Source of the DNA: Solanum dulcamara
Lineage: Eukaryota; Streptophyta; Magnoliopsida; Solanales; Solanaceae
Length of the DNA stretch: 64,000 nt
Direction of reading: 5' to 3'
Assembly: GCF_947179165.1 (NCBI RefSeq)
Contig: NC_077245.1
Span: 11,998,740 to 12,062,739 of the forward strand
The translations under genes were made by a program, and so were the position numbers. This document shows positions 10,921 through 24,400 of this stretch, one piece after another. How positions within the stretch are numbered: position 1 is the first letter of the stretch; every line of letters starts with the position of its first letter. A model generated the notes under the pieces. That model had not been told where the DNA came from. It saw nothing but the letters and a program-made list of their open reading frames with translations, and did no database searches.

Positions 10921-13244
10921 TGTCACGACCCAAGCCTAGGGCCTAGACATGACATGTCGAATGAGGAACCCGAAAGTACCTCAACCTCTTAGCATTCTTT
11001 TAGTCTTTCATAGGTAATGATGATAAATAAATAAGCGAAAATCATAATAGTAAATTTTCAACTTACATATGTCCAACAATACCTCTAACTATTAGATTTA
11101 ATGGGGCTAAGACAAGTCCCTAGCTCACCCTCAATTATAATAGAAGAAATGCCATAGTAAAATATCTTAACATATCATAAGCTAGAAAGATAAAAGGAGT
11201 ATTATTCCCGGAACATGGGAACTCACCAAAAGTAGTCTTCAATAGAATATCAACTAGCCACGTGGAGGAGAATGAGGAGGAGCACCGATCCCTACATGGT
11301 GATATCATGTAGGCAAAAGAGTATGCGTTAGTACTTTGAATGTACTAAGTATGTAAGGATGCATGAACATTGAGGAAACATTAAAACATTTATGTAATAT
11401 GGAACATAATTTAATGTATGCATAATAAATCATATAAATATCCTTTAAAACATTCATTTTGTGGGAAATTAACCATAACCGACATTTAAGACCATGCGAG
11501 CTATTACATGGAATCCAACATAACCCTCTATGTTGGCCGGGGAGACTACTTGCCAGGTAGAACTCCGTCAACTTCATTCATTTCTTTAACTTTAACTTTA
11601 AGGGTTATTTATGGATCCATTAGTCTAAGCCTACAAAGGCTCCTATGTTGGCACATAGTTAATGAGACAAGGGATTGCTACTAGGATTCCCTTACCGAAT
11701 CCCACCTCAATGACCCATTCGGTGCTAAGTCAATCCCACGAAATAGTTTAATACTTCAAAATAGTCATAACATATAGCTTGAGAATTCAAAACATCATAT
11801 TCGGTAGAATAGCTCATTAAAACATTTGGTAATTCAAATATGCAAGAATTTTCCTTATTGCATAAAGAATCAATCATTCATATCATTTCATCATCCTTTT
11901 ATTTCATAAGACTCCTTTTTGATCATAGATATTGCTTTTATAAACATTCATTTGAAGTCAAAGCTTTCAAGTCAAACTTTATTAAAAATATAGTAAAACT
12001 AGGTGGGATCAAATCACTTCAACTTGCAAATATGTATATAAATAAATATACATAAATACTTTAAAATTCATTAATTAAAAATCATGATTTAAACAACCCA
12101 CCATGAATTTCAAGAACCTTTAAATAGATAAATAGAAGAATTACTTGCAAACCATCAATTCATACATATGAAATTATGTTGCATCGAAATAGATCAATAA
12201 TCATTAATTTAACCATAATTCATACTATTAAGTAAAAATAAGAATTACTATAAGAAAATATTACTTGAAATCAAGTGACTTAATTGAAATAGTTTTTAGA
12301 CTATATGGATGGAAGAACTCATGGATAAACATCCACATAACTTAGAGTAAAGCTTAAAATAAATAAATATAATTTATCATATAATCAAAATAATTTAGAC
12401 ATGAGAGTGGAAGGAATACTCTCATTGAAGCCTTACATACCTGGAATCCGAAGCTTTAGTCGGAACCGAAAGACTTAACGAACACTCTTGAGTCCTAACT
12501 TTTCTCCCTGCCGGAACGTTTTGTCTACTACCTGGAGTATATGAATCACCGGAATAGTATTTCTTTACTACTAAGAACTAAAACTATATTTGAGAATGTG
12601 TAAAGAAGTGTATAGAGAGAAGACTTGCTTGAGAATGCTTGATGAATAAAATGAGAAAATAAGGTGGGTATTTATAGGTGGGAAAGAGAGACCTAACAAT
12701 AAATAAAATAATTATAAAGAAAAATCTAAAAATTTAATGGAATATATTGATGTCATGGATGATGTTAAATGGAGGACAATTTATGTCATGAGTGATGTCA
12801 AATGTATTTAGATCTTTTCATGTTAGGTGAAATGAGTTATCTTTGACAGAATACTCCTTTTCGGAGCTGTGTTTGAATAGGATAAATTCCTTATTAGGAT
12901 TTGGTGTCTTCATAAGAATTATAGATATAGAAGTTTAGTTTTATGTCGTTCAAGAATCAACCAATTTGGACAATCCTACAGTAAGATATGATTTTTCTTC
13001 TATAAACACTCCTTTCCGTCACAGCATTCTGTCTTACAATAATTAATTTATTTAACCTACTTAACCTCCGAAACATAAAATATGGTCTTCACAAGAGTTG
13101 TAGGTAACGATCTTGTGGTTACTCGTAAATTTAAATCACCCAATTTGGATATTCATATGAAAAGTTATGCCCAAAATACAGAGGCTGTATCATATTTAGG
13201 CGAGAATTGAAATATCGTATACAACGTTTTTAGGGGATGTTACA
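10921..13244 (-). repeat. 3' LTR of X1
   Basis: 2,324 bp, intact from TGTCACGACC to GGGGATGTTACA on the plus strand. The splice-donor-like AGGTATGTAAGG lies on the minus strand near 12432-12445. A TATA box, CTATAAATACCC in minus orientation, is at about 12665-12677. Confidence 0.9.
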
Positions 13245-13258
13245 TTATCTCACCCTTG
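13245..13258 (-). other. Polypurine tract of X1
   Basis: On the minus strand AAGGGTGAGATAA lies directly upstream of the 3' LTR. It is the expected plus-strand primer position and corresponds to AAGGGGGAGATAA in the X2 copy. Confidence 0.7.
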
Positions 13259-13447
13259 GGAACATTCATCCTCAAATGAGGAAAGACTTAGCTTGAGTAG
13301 AGTAGAGTGTAAACAAACAACCTATCATTAATGCAATAGTATAATTTAAAACATCATTTAAAACATATTTTATAATTTTGCAAGCATATGACAAGAAACG
13401 TTGAGATGCAAAGATTTCAAGTAATTGAGCAAGGACAACTTAATACC

Positions 13448-16400
13448 TTAGGTTTGGGTAGAGGGGAAAAGATGAGGGTATCTCTTAATCATATCCGCTT
13501 CCGTTTCCCATGTTGCACTTTCTATTTATTGATTCCTCCAAAGGACTTTAACAGATGCAACTTCTTTGTTCCTCAATCTCTTAACTTGCCGATCCAAAAT
13601 TTCCATAAGAACTTCTTCATAGGTCAAGTTTTCTTCAATATTCACTACTCCCATAGGTACAATGGAACTAGGATCACCCACACTTTTTTCAACATAGACA
13701 CGTGAAACACCGGATGAACCATGGCCATTTCCAATGGTAATTCCAACTCATATGCAACCTTACCAACACGTCTCACGATTCTATAAGGCCCTACATACCT
13801 AGGGCTCAATTTCCCTTTCTTACCAAATCGAACCACACCTTTCATGGGTGAAACCTTCAGATACACCCAATTATCCACATTAAACTCAAGATCCCTTCTT
13901 CTAGTGTCAGAATAGGACTTTTGACGACTTTGAGCCATCTTCAACCTTTCTCTAATGATCTTCACCTTCTCTAAAGCATCAAGTACCAAATCGGGGCCCA
14001 ACAAGGTCATCTCACCTACTTCGAACCAACCAACCGGTGATCTACATCGTCTTCCATACAAAGCCTCAAACGGCGCCATCTCAATACTTGAGTGGTAACT
14101 ATTATTATAGGCAAACTCGATGAGAGGTAGATGATCATCCCAATTCCCTTTAAACTCCAACATACAAGCCCTTAACATATCCTCTAGTGTTTGAATCGTC
14201 CTTTTGGCTTGACCATCCGTTTGAGGATGGAATGATGTGCTCAACTTTACCTTAGTACCGAGGCCTTTTTGAAATGATCTCCAGAAGTGAGAAGTGAATT
14301 GGGTACCACGATTCGAAATAATGGATAATGGCACACCATGCAACCTCACCAACTCCCGAATATACAACTTGGCATAGTCTTCGGCACTATAGGAAGTTTT
14401 AACCGGTAGGAAGTGAGCTGACTTAGTCATTCTATCAACAATTACACAAATCGAGTCATGACGCTTCCGGGCATGAGGCAAACCCACTACAAAATCCATA
14501 TTCACATCTTCCCATTTCCAAGTTGGGATTTCAATGTCTTGGGCTAGGCCACCCGGCCTTTGATGTTGGGCCTTCACTTGTTGGCAATTCGTACATTCGG
14601 ACACAAACCTTGCTATGTCCTTCTTTATGCCACCCCACCAATAAAACTCCTTTAAGTCTCGGTACATTTTCGTTGAACCGGGATGAATGGAGTATGTAGA
14701 ATTATGAGCCTCCATCATGATCAAACTCCTTAGGCCATCAACATTTGGAACACATATCCGACCTTGATAGTATAGTACCCCATCTCCCCCTTGGGAAAAA
14801 ACCTCTATCTTCTTTTCCTTTACCAACTTCTTTAACTCGATAAACTTTGGGTCAAGATCTTGCTTGGATTTAACATCCACCACCAAAGAGGATTCAGACC
14901 TATTTTTAACAACCATACCCCCATCATTAGTACCACACAACTTCACCCCTAATCTAGCCAATCGGTGAACATCTTTCACCAACTCCCTCTTACTTTCATC
15001 CACATGGGCCACACTCCCCATAGATACTCTACTAAGTGCATCAGCAACCACATTAGCTTTACCCGAATGATAGTGCACACTCATGTCATAGTCCTTAAGG
15101 AGTTCTAGCCACCTTCTTTGACTTAGATTAAGGTCTTTTTAGGTGAACACATATTGAAGACTCTTATGATCAGTATACACATCCACATGCACCCCATAGA
15201 GTTAATGCCTCCAAATCTTCAGAGCAAAAACAACGGCCGCCAATTCAAGGTCATGGGTAGGATAGTTACGCTCATGCACCTTTAATTGCCTAGAAGCATA
15301 GGCTATGACCTTGCCATTTTGCATTAAGACACAACCTAAACCAATCTTTGAAGCATCACAATAAACTACAAACCCCTCTAATCCTTCTGGGAGAGTCAAA
15401 ATAGGAGCAGAGGTAAGTCGATCTTTTAAGGTCTGGAAACTCTTCTCACACTCATCTGTCCATATGAATTTGGATTTCTTTTGGGTCAATTTTATCATAG
15501 GAGATGAGATGGAAGAAAAGCCTTTGACGAACCTTCTATAGTACCTGACTAGACCTAAGAAGCTCCTAATGTCTGAAAGAGATAATGGTCTAGGCCAATT
15601 TTTGACTGCCTCTATTTTCTTAGGATCAACCTTGATTCCATCACCGAACACTACGTGACCAAGAAATACTATCTCCTTTAACTAAAATTCATACTTACTA
15701 AATTTTGCAAATAATTGTCTATCCCTCAAAGTTTGAAGCACAACTCTTAAGTGATTTTTATGTTCTTCCTCACCCCGAGAGTAAATCAAAATATCATCAA
15801 TGAAAACCACCACAAAAGTATCAAGGTAAGGTTTGAACACCCTATTCATCAAGTCCATGAACACCGCCGGTGCATTCGTTAACCCAAAACTCATCACCAC
15901 AAACTCATAGTGACCATACCTTGTTCGGAAGGCCATTTTGGGAATGTCACATTCCCTCACCCGTAGTTGGTGATAGCCAGACCAAAGGTCAATCTTGGAG
16001 AAGTGACTTGCCCCTTGCAATTGATCAAACAAGTCATCTATTCTAGGGAGTGGGTACTTGTTCTTAATGGTCATCTTATTTAATTGACGGTAGTCTATGC
16101 ACATTCGAAGCGATCCATCCGTCTTTCTCACAAATAACACAAGGAGCACCCCATGGCGAAATACTTGGTCGTATGAACCCCTTCTCTAACAAGTCCTTTA
16201 ACTGTTCCTTCAACTCTTTTAATTCTGTCGGGGCCATATGGTAAGGAGGAATAGAGATAGGTTGGGTATCAGGGAGGAGATCGATACCAAGATCAACTTC
16301 CCTTTCGAGAGGGACACCAGGAAGGTCTTCGAGAAAGACATCGGGGAATTCATTGACTATAGGAACCGACTCAAGAGGAGGAATTTTGGAGTTGACATCC

Positions 16401-18010
16401 CTAACCCTCACAATGTGGTAAATACATCCCTTAGAAATCATTTTGCGGGCCTTAAGATAAGAAATAAACTGACCCTTCACCACCGAATCATGACCCTGCC
16501 ATTCAATAACAGGATCATTTGGAAATTGGAATTTGACTCGACGATTCCTACAATCTATGGAAGCATAAGATGCATGTAACCAATCCATCCCAAGAATGAC
16601 ATTGAAATCTATCATGTCAAGCTCAATGAGATCACAAGGAATAACTTTATGCAATATAGACACAAGGCAACCCCTATAGACCTTTCTAGCAATAACTGAC
16701 TCACCAACGGGGGTAGACACCAAATAGGGCTCTAATAACATTTCAGGTAAAACATCAAATCTATTAGCAAGGAATGGAGTAATAAAAGATAAATTTGCAC
16801 CCGGATCTAATAGTGCATACACATCAAAAGAAAAGACCTTTAACATACCGGTAATGACATTGGGTGCATCCTCAACCTCTTGTCTCCCATGCAAGGCGTA
16901 AAAGCAGTTGGTGCGTTGGACACCTCCTTGGACTTGTTAACCATGAGCAATTTGGCCTTGAGTCCTACCACCACCATCTCTACAATTCTTAGCATGGTGG
17001 CCCAGCTTGCCACACTTAAAGAATGCATTGGAGCCAGCTAAGCATTTCCCTTTGTGAGTCCTTCCACACTTCTTGAAAGCGGGGAAAGTTTGAGTAGCAA
17101 CATTCTCTCTTAGAATCATTGGTTTACCACTCTTGTCCTTGTTGAACCTTGGAGGAGGAGTATTGGTGGAACCTTGTCCCATAAATCGTTGCCCACCTTG
17201 GCCTTTGCCATTGTTACCATAATCGGACCTTTGAAGGGTTAAACCCTCCACCATCCACTCTAGCCTTTTTGAACCCCCTTGATCTCTCTCTAAGCTTCTC
17301 TTCTTCAATTTATTCTGCGTAAGTCATTAACCGAGAGATATCCATCTCCTTGACCAACATGGCCGTTTTGCACTCCTTGGACACCAAGTTTGACACACTG
17401 GAAATAAACTTGCTCATCCTAGCTCTTAGGTCGGAGATCATGAAGGGAGCATAGTTGGACAACTTAGTGAATTTGAGAGCATACTCCCTCACGCTCATAC
17501 TCCCTTGACGGAGGTTGATGAACTCTTGGATTTTGGCCTCCCTTAGATCCAATGGGAAGAAGCGGTCTAGGAAGGCACCTTTAAACTTTCCCATTCTATC
17601 GACCCTATTTCTTCATCCCTCTCAACAACCCATTGTTCATACCATACTCGAGCCATACCTTTGAGTTGATAGGCTACTAGCTCGGCCTTCTTATTTGGTG
17701 GCACACCCATGATAGCCACAATCCGATACACCTCATTAATGAACTCCATAGGGTCCTCATCTAGTTTAGAACCATCAAACTCAGGTGGATTCATCCTTTG
17801 GAAATCCCGAATCCTAGAGGCTAGATTTTGCATTTGGGGAGGAGGAACACCTAGATTCCCTTGGTTAGCTATGACTTGGGCTAACAAAGTAATAACACTG
17901 CGAAACTCGGCATGGGTTACCCCGTCATCATGATGTTGGGCATTAGGAATCGGAGGAGTTTGGTCCTCATTGTCAACCCTTGATCTTCGAGGTGGTCTTC
18001 CATGAGTCAT
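13448..18010 (-). pseudogene. gag-pol of X1 (broken)
   Basis: Remnant of a single-frame gag-pol polyprotein, starting at the ATG at 18010. Parts in order: Gag with the KGMARVWYEQW segment, CCHC zinc knuckle (about 16980-17040, degraded), aspartic protease with [10 protein letters not shown], reverse transcriptase with [13 protein letters not shown] (about 15790-15830), RNase H, integrase with the H-H-C-C finger and DDE core (about 13900-14700), and a C-terminal chromodomain-like tail cut off by a frameshift near 13700. Several frameshifts (for example in the 17594, 16149 and 15651 regions) and stops divide it. The protein family is clear: Ty3/gypsy chromovirus, probably Tekay/Del. It is inactive as it stands. 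Confidence 0.88.
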
Positions 18011-18207
18011 TATCTAGAGAACACAAAATGGGTCGTTAGTTAAAGGAAAGCTTAGAACACTCTAAGGCAAGACATGAATTTGAAAGAAGTGAAAATTTTC
18101 CTAAACGCCTCATAGTCTCTTATTCATAATTGTGGCGCGCTTCACAACCATGAATAAGAACCTATTCAACGCGGTATGTTGGACTTCCAAGGATCATTCA
18201 AAACCTG

Positions 18208-18219
18208 GCTCTGATACCA
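18208..18219 (-). other. Primer-binding site of X1
   Basis: The minus strand reads TGGTATCAGAGC, complementary to the 3' end of initiator methionine tRNA. It lies four bases inside the 5' LTR. Confidence 0.85.
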
Positions 18220-18223
18220 AGTT

Positions 18224-18614
18224 TGTCACGACCCAAGCCTAGGGCCTAGACATGACATGGCGAATGAGGAACCCAAAAGTACCTCAATCAAGCCTCTTAG
18301 CATTCTTTTAGCCCTTCATAGGTAATGATGATAAATAAATAAGCGGAAATCATAATAGTAAATCTTCAACTTACATATGTCCAACAATACCTCTAAATAT
18401 TCGATTTAATGGGGCTAAGACAAGTTCCTAGCTCACCCTCAATTATAATAGAAGAAATGACATAGTAAAATATCTTAACATATCATAAGCTAGAAAGATA
18501 AAGGAGTATTGTTCCCGGAATATGGGAACTCACCAAAAGTAGTCTTTAATAGAATATCAACTAGCCACGTGGAGGAGAACGAGGAGGAGCACCGATCCCT
18601 ACATGGTGATATCA
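18224..18614 (-). repeat. 5' LTR of X1, PBS-proximal fragment
   Basis: It begins TGTCACGACCC and matches 10921-11308 of the 3' LTR. It stops at TATCA (18610-18614), the target duplication of the Y1 insertion. The rest of this LTR resumes at 30427. Confidence 0.88.
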
Positions 18615-21335
18615 TGTAACGCCCCGAGAGGGTACCCTAGATGTGGCCGGCACTCAAAAACTATTTTTGGCCTTCAAGCGAATCACTTGATCCAATCACA
18701 CTTTCATTCAGTTACACTCTATTAGCGGAAGACTCAAATCATAAGAATACTATTCATAATAAGGCCAAAGGCCAACCACATCTCCATTCAACAACTAAAA
18801 AAATAAAACTAGTCACAACGAAACAATTCAGCATCATTCACACTCTAGTCTATGAAGCCTCTATCAACAATATAAGAGGTTCCAATGACAAATTCATGGC
18901 TACCACAAATCAAAATAAAGGAAAACTAACTCAAAACTGAAAAGATAACTGCGGTATCCTCCGAAAACAAGGAGGACTCACCAACTAGCTGGAAGTGAAT
19001 AGATCTTCAATGATGCGCCTATTGATGATCTCTAGTACCTGTCTCTGCATCATGAAATGATGCAGGCCAAATGGCGTCAGTACGTGGAATGTACGAGTAT
19101 GTAAAATGGCCGAATGAAACATACATCAAGGTGGGATCAAATCAACTCAGAATCTCAACTCAGAAGAAGGTACAACTCAATCAAGATGTTCTGAGTCCAA
19201 ACAAAATATAATTTAGACAGGACCAATCACATACAATTCGGCCCAATCCATTCCAATCCGACTCAGAGTACTATCAAGACCTATATAGAAGTTTCTCTTA
19301 TCCGACAACCATCACTTATGAGCCAGTGATAGTACAACAAGCCGGCGTTGTTGCCACGTCCGTTCATACCTTGCTAGGGTACGAACGAATCAACAATTCA
19401 TAAATTCATAACCAATCAAGTCTTATTATATCAGGACAGTAATTTGGAAAACATCCGATTTTAACGGTCTAATTTCTTCTTACGTTTGGCGATGTAGTTA
19501 TTGGATTCGAGTTATTACTTACTCTTACCCAATTCGGTGCTCGATACTCCTCCCAAGACTCAATGCTCATAAAACTCTATCCAATCAATTCAATCTAATC
19601 ATATCGACCAGTCTCGTTTGGACCTCTATTAATTCATCAATTCTATCCCAAATCAAGCCTCTTGACCAATCATATTATCCAATTAACCCCAATCTTATAT
19701 GTATATATTTTTAAGGCATGTAAAAGACAATGGCCTAGTCTATATCTCTTTTTTATTTTTATTTTTAGGAAATCTCAAGAATATTGCTTACTTTACTTTC
19801 TGTCATCACCTTTGACTAGAAAGAATATCTTTCCATAGTGTTTTTTTGCCAAACATTATTATTTAATAACTATCCAAGTTGTCCCAAACCAAACCAAACA
19901 CTTCACGTGAAATTAGAAAATAAATGATAAAGTTAGCTTTTTCTATATTATTAGAATATATCAAAGTGGAAGTATTATATGAATATACTAATAGGAATAT
20001 AACTTTTTCTTAAATATAATTTAATTTGATGATGCTAATGGAATTCCATTGAGGTATCAACTCAGAGAAATTGGATTCATGCTAACTAAAAGGTTAATCA
20101 AATATTGTCCCCATCTTATTTCTAGCAATTTGGATCTGTGAATGTGTTAAACTAATGAAAACATCCTAACCAACATTTTAGTATTCTTTCTATGTTCCAT
20201 CATTTGGTAATTGAATTAAACTGTAACGTACCAACGGATTCCAAGTTACTGCAAGTTAATTATCTATTGTTAATATAACAAAAATATATTTAACAACTCA
20301 TATCAATCAACTCTTAGACATAACAAAATATGTATAACAACTCATATCAATCAACTCTTAGACATAACAAAATATGTATAACAACTCATATCAATCAACT
20401 CTTAGACATAACAAAATATGTATAACAACTCATATCAATCAACTCTTACACGTAACAAAATATGTATAACAACTCATATCAATCAACTCTTAGACATAAC
20501 AAAATATGTATAACAATTCATATCAATCAACTCTTATCAAACATGAAACATTTATCAATTTCTCAACTTATCAATATCAACATAACAAAATCAAGTTAAT
20601 AGATGTATGAACTCATTAGGACATAAATCTATCAAGAAAACCCAATTCTTATGAAAATTCAATCTCAAAGAAGATGTAGGGCACATGGTGAATTTAATTC
20701 ATATTTTTAGTAGCCTTACATACCTTAGTGTGGATTTTGAAAAAACCTTGATGTTAGGTCTTCAAAGGGAAACTTGAATCCTTGAGTTTGAGAGGATTTT
20801 ATTGGAGATAATTTGAGAGAGAAGGGGATAAAGATTTGGGTTGTTTGGAGAGGAAAAATATTGAAATTATGATCCAAAACGCGTCCAGTTATGTATATAG
20901 ATATTAGGTAATTTTACCAAAATATCCCTACAAAATCTAGAAAATCGGCCAAAATTCGTTGCAGGTCTTCTCTGTTCGATCAAGCATAACTTTTGACTCC
21001 GAACTCGACAAAATACAATCTTGGTGGCGTTGAAAAGAAGACTCAAAGATCTTTAATTTGACAGGTTATAGGACTCCCAGTTCGTTATATTTTAGGAGAT
21101 ATGGTCGTTTGAAGTTGACCCTTATACTAACTCATTCGGAAACTTAGCCGAAAGGAATTCTTTGGACTTGGCTTGATTTTTTGGGATTCCTTATGACCCT
21201 AAATCACATATAATATTTTAAATACTTATGAATCAATCATAGATCATATATACAAATTAAAGCCTTCGAGTTCGATCTTATAAGTACATGAAGAATGGTC
21301 TGAATCTTAGTGGAAAAATAAATTGGGGTGTTACA
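18615..21335 (-). repeat. 3' LTR of Y1
   Basis: 2,721 bp, bounded by TGTAACGCC and GGTGTTACA. It is nearly identical to 27705-30426 at a constant offset of 9,090 bp, apart from one difference near 20702 and a cluster near its right end. Confidence 0.9.
20292..20540. repeat. 44-bp tandem repeat inside the Y1 3' LTR
   Basis: Units starting AACAACTCATATCAATC recur at 20292, 20336, 20380, 20424, 20468 and 20512 (exact 44-bp spacing, last unit partial). One unit reads ACACGTAAC instead of AGACATAAC. The same array recurs at 29382-29630. Confidence 0.9.
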
Positions 21336-21349
21336 TTATCTCCCCCTTA
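21336..21349 (-). other. Polypurine tract of Y1
   Basis: The minus strand reads AAGGGGGAGATAA immediately upstream of the 3' LTR, the same tract as in X2. Confidence 0.75.
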
Positions 21350-21477
21350 GGATCATTCGTCCTCGAATGATGAGTAAACCAAGGATGGATTCGAGGTACA
21401 AATAAAAATCAGAACTCAATCATTCAACCAATCAAATTCTCAAAATAATTTACTATTCAAACTCAAAAATGGACATA

Positions 21478-24400
21478 CTAATTCAAATCAAGAAATTGGA
21501 CATTACCTTCAACATTCTCATCGATAGGCGTGAATCGATGCGGATATTTGGATTTCATATCTTCCTCAGCTTCCCATGTGGCTTCATCCATAAATTGATT
21601 TCTCCACAAGACTTTGACTGAGGCAATCTCCTTGGTCCTCAATTTGCGAACCTGACGATCAAGAATTTGGACCGGAATTTCTTCATAGGACAAGCTATTC
21701 TTAACTCCAATACTCTCAATGGGGACTACCAACGAAGGATCGCCTAATCACTTCTTGAACATTGATATGTGAAATACCGGATGAATGGCGGCTAGCTCAG
21801 AAGGTAAATTCAACTCATAAGCGACACTCCCAATCCTTCTCACAATCTGGTAAGGGCCAATGTATCGAAGACTAAGCTTTCCTTTCCTTCTAAACCTCAT
21901 GACGCCCTTCATGGGTGACACTTTCAAGTACACCCAATTATCTACCTCAAACTCTAAGTCTTTTCTTCTCACATCGGTGTAAGATTTTTGGCGGCTTTGG
22001 GCTGTCTTTAGCCTACCTCGAATAACCTTCACCTTCTCCATAGCTTGGTGAACAAAATCAGGCCCAATCAACTCTACTTCGCCAACTTCAAACCACCCAA
22101 TTGGTGATCTACACCTCCTTCCATACAAAGCTTCGTAGGGAGCCATTTGAATACTTGCATGGTAACTATTATTGTATGCAAACTCTATGAGAGGTAAATG
22201 ATCATACCAATTTCCTTTGAAGTCAAGTACACATGCCCTCAACATATCCTCTAATGTTTGGATGGTATGCTCCGCTTGGCCATCTGTCTGGGGATGAAAG
22301 ACTGTACTAAGATTCACCTTTGAACCTAGTCCTTTCTGAAAAGATCTCCAAAATTGGGAAGTGAATTGAGCTCCTCTGTCTGAGATGATAGACAAGGGAA
22401 CCCCATGCAATCTGACAATCTTCTGAATATACAATTTTGCATAATCTTCTGCGGTGTCAGTAGTCTTAACTGCCAAGAAGTGAGCTGATTTAGTCATCCT
22501 ATCCACAATTATCCAAATTGAATCATGTTGTTTTTGGGACCTCGGCAAACCTGTAATAAAGTCCATATTTATCATCTCCCACTTCCATGCCGGAATCTCT
22601 ATATTTTGAGCTAACCCACATGGCCTTTGATGCTCAACTTTAACCTGTTGGCAATTTGGGCACTTGGAAACAAATTCAGCGATATCTCTCTTCATTCCAA
22701 TCCACCAATAGACTTTTCTCAAGTTATGATACATCTTTGTAGAACCAGGATGAATAGAGTATTTGGAACTATGCGCTTCGGCCATAATCCTTTCTCGAAT
22801 ATCATCAACATTAGGGACACACAATCTATTTTGGTACCTCAACACACCATCTCCCCCTTTGGTGAAAACCATCACCTTTTGTTTGTGAACAACCTCTTTC
22901 AACTGAAGGAGGATGGCATCTTGGTATTGCTTCTCTTTCACCTCTGCCACAAGGGAGAATGCAGACCCATTCTGAACATTAAGTCCACCTTCATTATTTT
23001 CCTCAAGCTGAACTCCTAATCTAGCTAATCTATGCACCTCTTTAGCCAATTTTTTTTCCCTCCTCTATATGGGCAATGCTACCCATAGACAATCTACTAA
23101 GAGCATCTGCAACAACGTTAGCTTTACCTGGGTGGTAGAGAATGCTCATGTCATAATCTTTGAGCAACTCTAGCCATCTTCTCTGCCTCAGGTTGAGTTC
23201 TTTCTGGCTGAAGACGTATTGCAAACTCTTATGATCAGTGAACACATCAACATGCACTCCATACAAGTAGTGGCGCCATATTTTAAGAGCAAATACCACA
23301 GCTGCTAGCTCAAGGTCATGAGTTGGGTAATTTCTCTCATGAATCTTAAGTTGTCTTGAAGCATAGGCTATCACCTTTCCCCTCTGCATCAACACACATC
23401 CAAAACCAACTCTAGACGCATCACAGTAGATTACAAAATCCTCTGTTCCATTAGGCAAGGTCAAAACAAGAGCAGTGGCCAGCTTGGTCTTCAGTTTCTG
23501 GAAACTTTCCTCGCAAGCATCGGACCATTGAAACTTGGCCTTCTTTTGGGTCAGCTTAGTCAATGGTGATGATATGGATGAAAATCCCTCTACAAACCTT
23601 CGATAATAGCCAACCAAACCCAAGAAGCTTCGTATATCTGTTGGGGACGTGGGTCTGAGCCAATTTTTCACTGCCTCAATCTTCTGAGTATCAACCTGAA
23701 TACCATCTCCCGATATAATGTGGCCTAGGAAAGCCACTAATGCAAGTCAAAATTCACATTTGGAGAACTTTGCATACAATACCTGGTCTTTTAGAACTTG
23801 CAAGACGACTCGAAGATGATAGGCGTGCTCCTCCTCATTTTTGGAGTAAACCAAAATATCATTAATGAAGACAATCACAAATATATCAAGATACGACTTA
23901 AATACTCGATTCATGAGATCCATAAAGGCTGTAGGGGCGTTAGTCAACCCAAATGACATAACCAAAAACTCAAAATAGCCGTAACGGGTACGAAAAGCTG
24001 TCTTTGGGACATCACACTCCCTCACCTTCAACTGGTGGTAACCTGACCTTAGGTCTATCTTTGAGAAATAAGTGGCACCCTAAAGTTGGTCAAATAAATC
24101 ATTTATTCTGGGAAGAGGGTATTTGTTCTTTATGGTGACCTTGTTTAGTTGCCTATAATCAATACACATTCTAAGAGATCCATCTTTCTTTCGCACAAAT
24201 AGGACAGGAGCACCCCAAGGTGAGATACTCGGCCTAATGAATCCTTTGTCTAACAAATCCTTCAACTGTTCTTTCAACTCTTTCAACTCAGCAGGAGCCA
24301 TTCTATATGGAGGAATAGAGATAGGTTGCGTATCAAGAAGGACATCAATCCCAAAGTTGATCTCCCTATCAGGAGGGACTCCGGACAGATCTTCAGGAAA

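Noticed and set aside
11840..12055. 71-codon ORF in the X1 LTR, repeated at 30963-31178
   Set aside because: LTR sequence, low complexity, not conserved as a frame in the X2 LTRs.
18641..18940. 99-codon ORF in the Y LTR, repeated at 27731-28030
   Set aside because: It lies wholly inside an LTR, has no domain features and is repeated only because the LTR is duplicated.
20292..20540. CRISPR-like array
   Set aside because: Units are contiguous with a 44-bp period and no unique spacers, and the context is a plant LTR.
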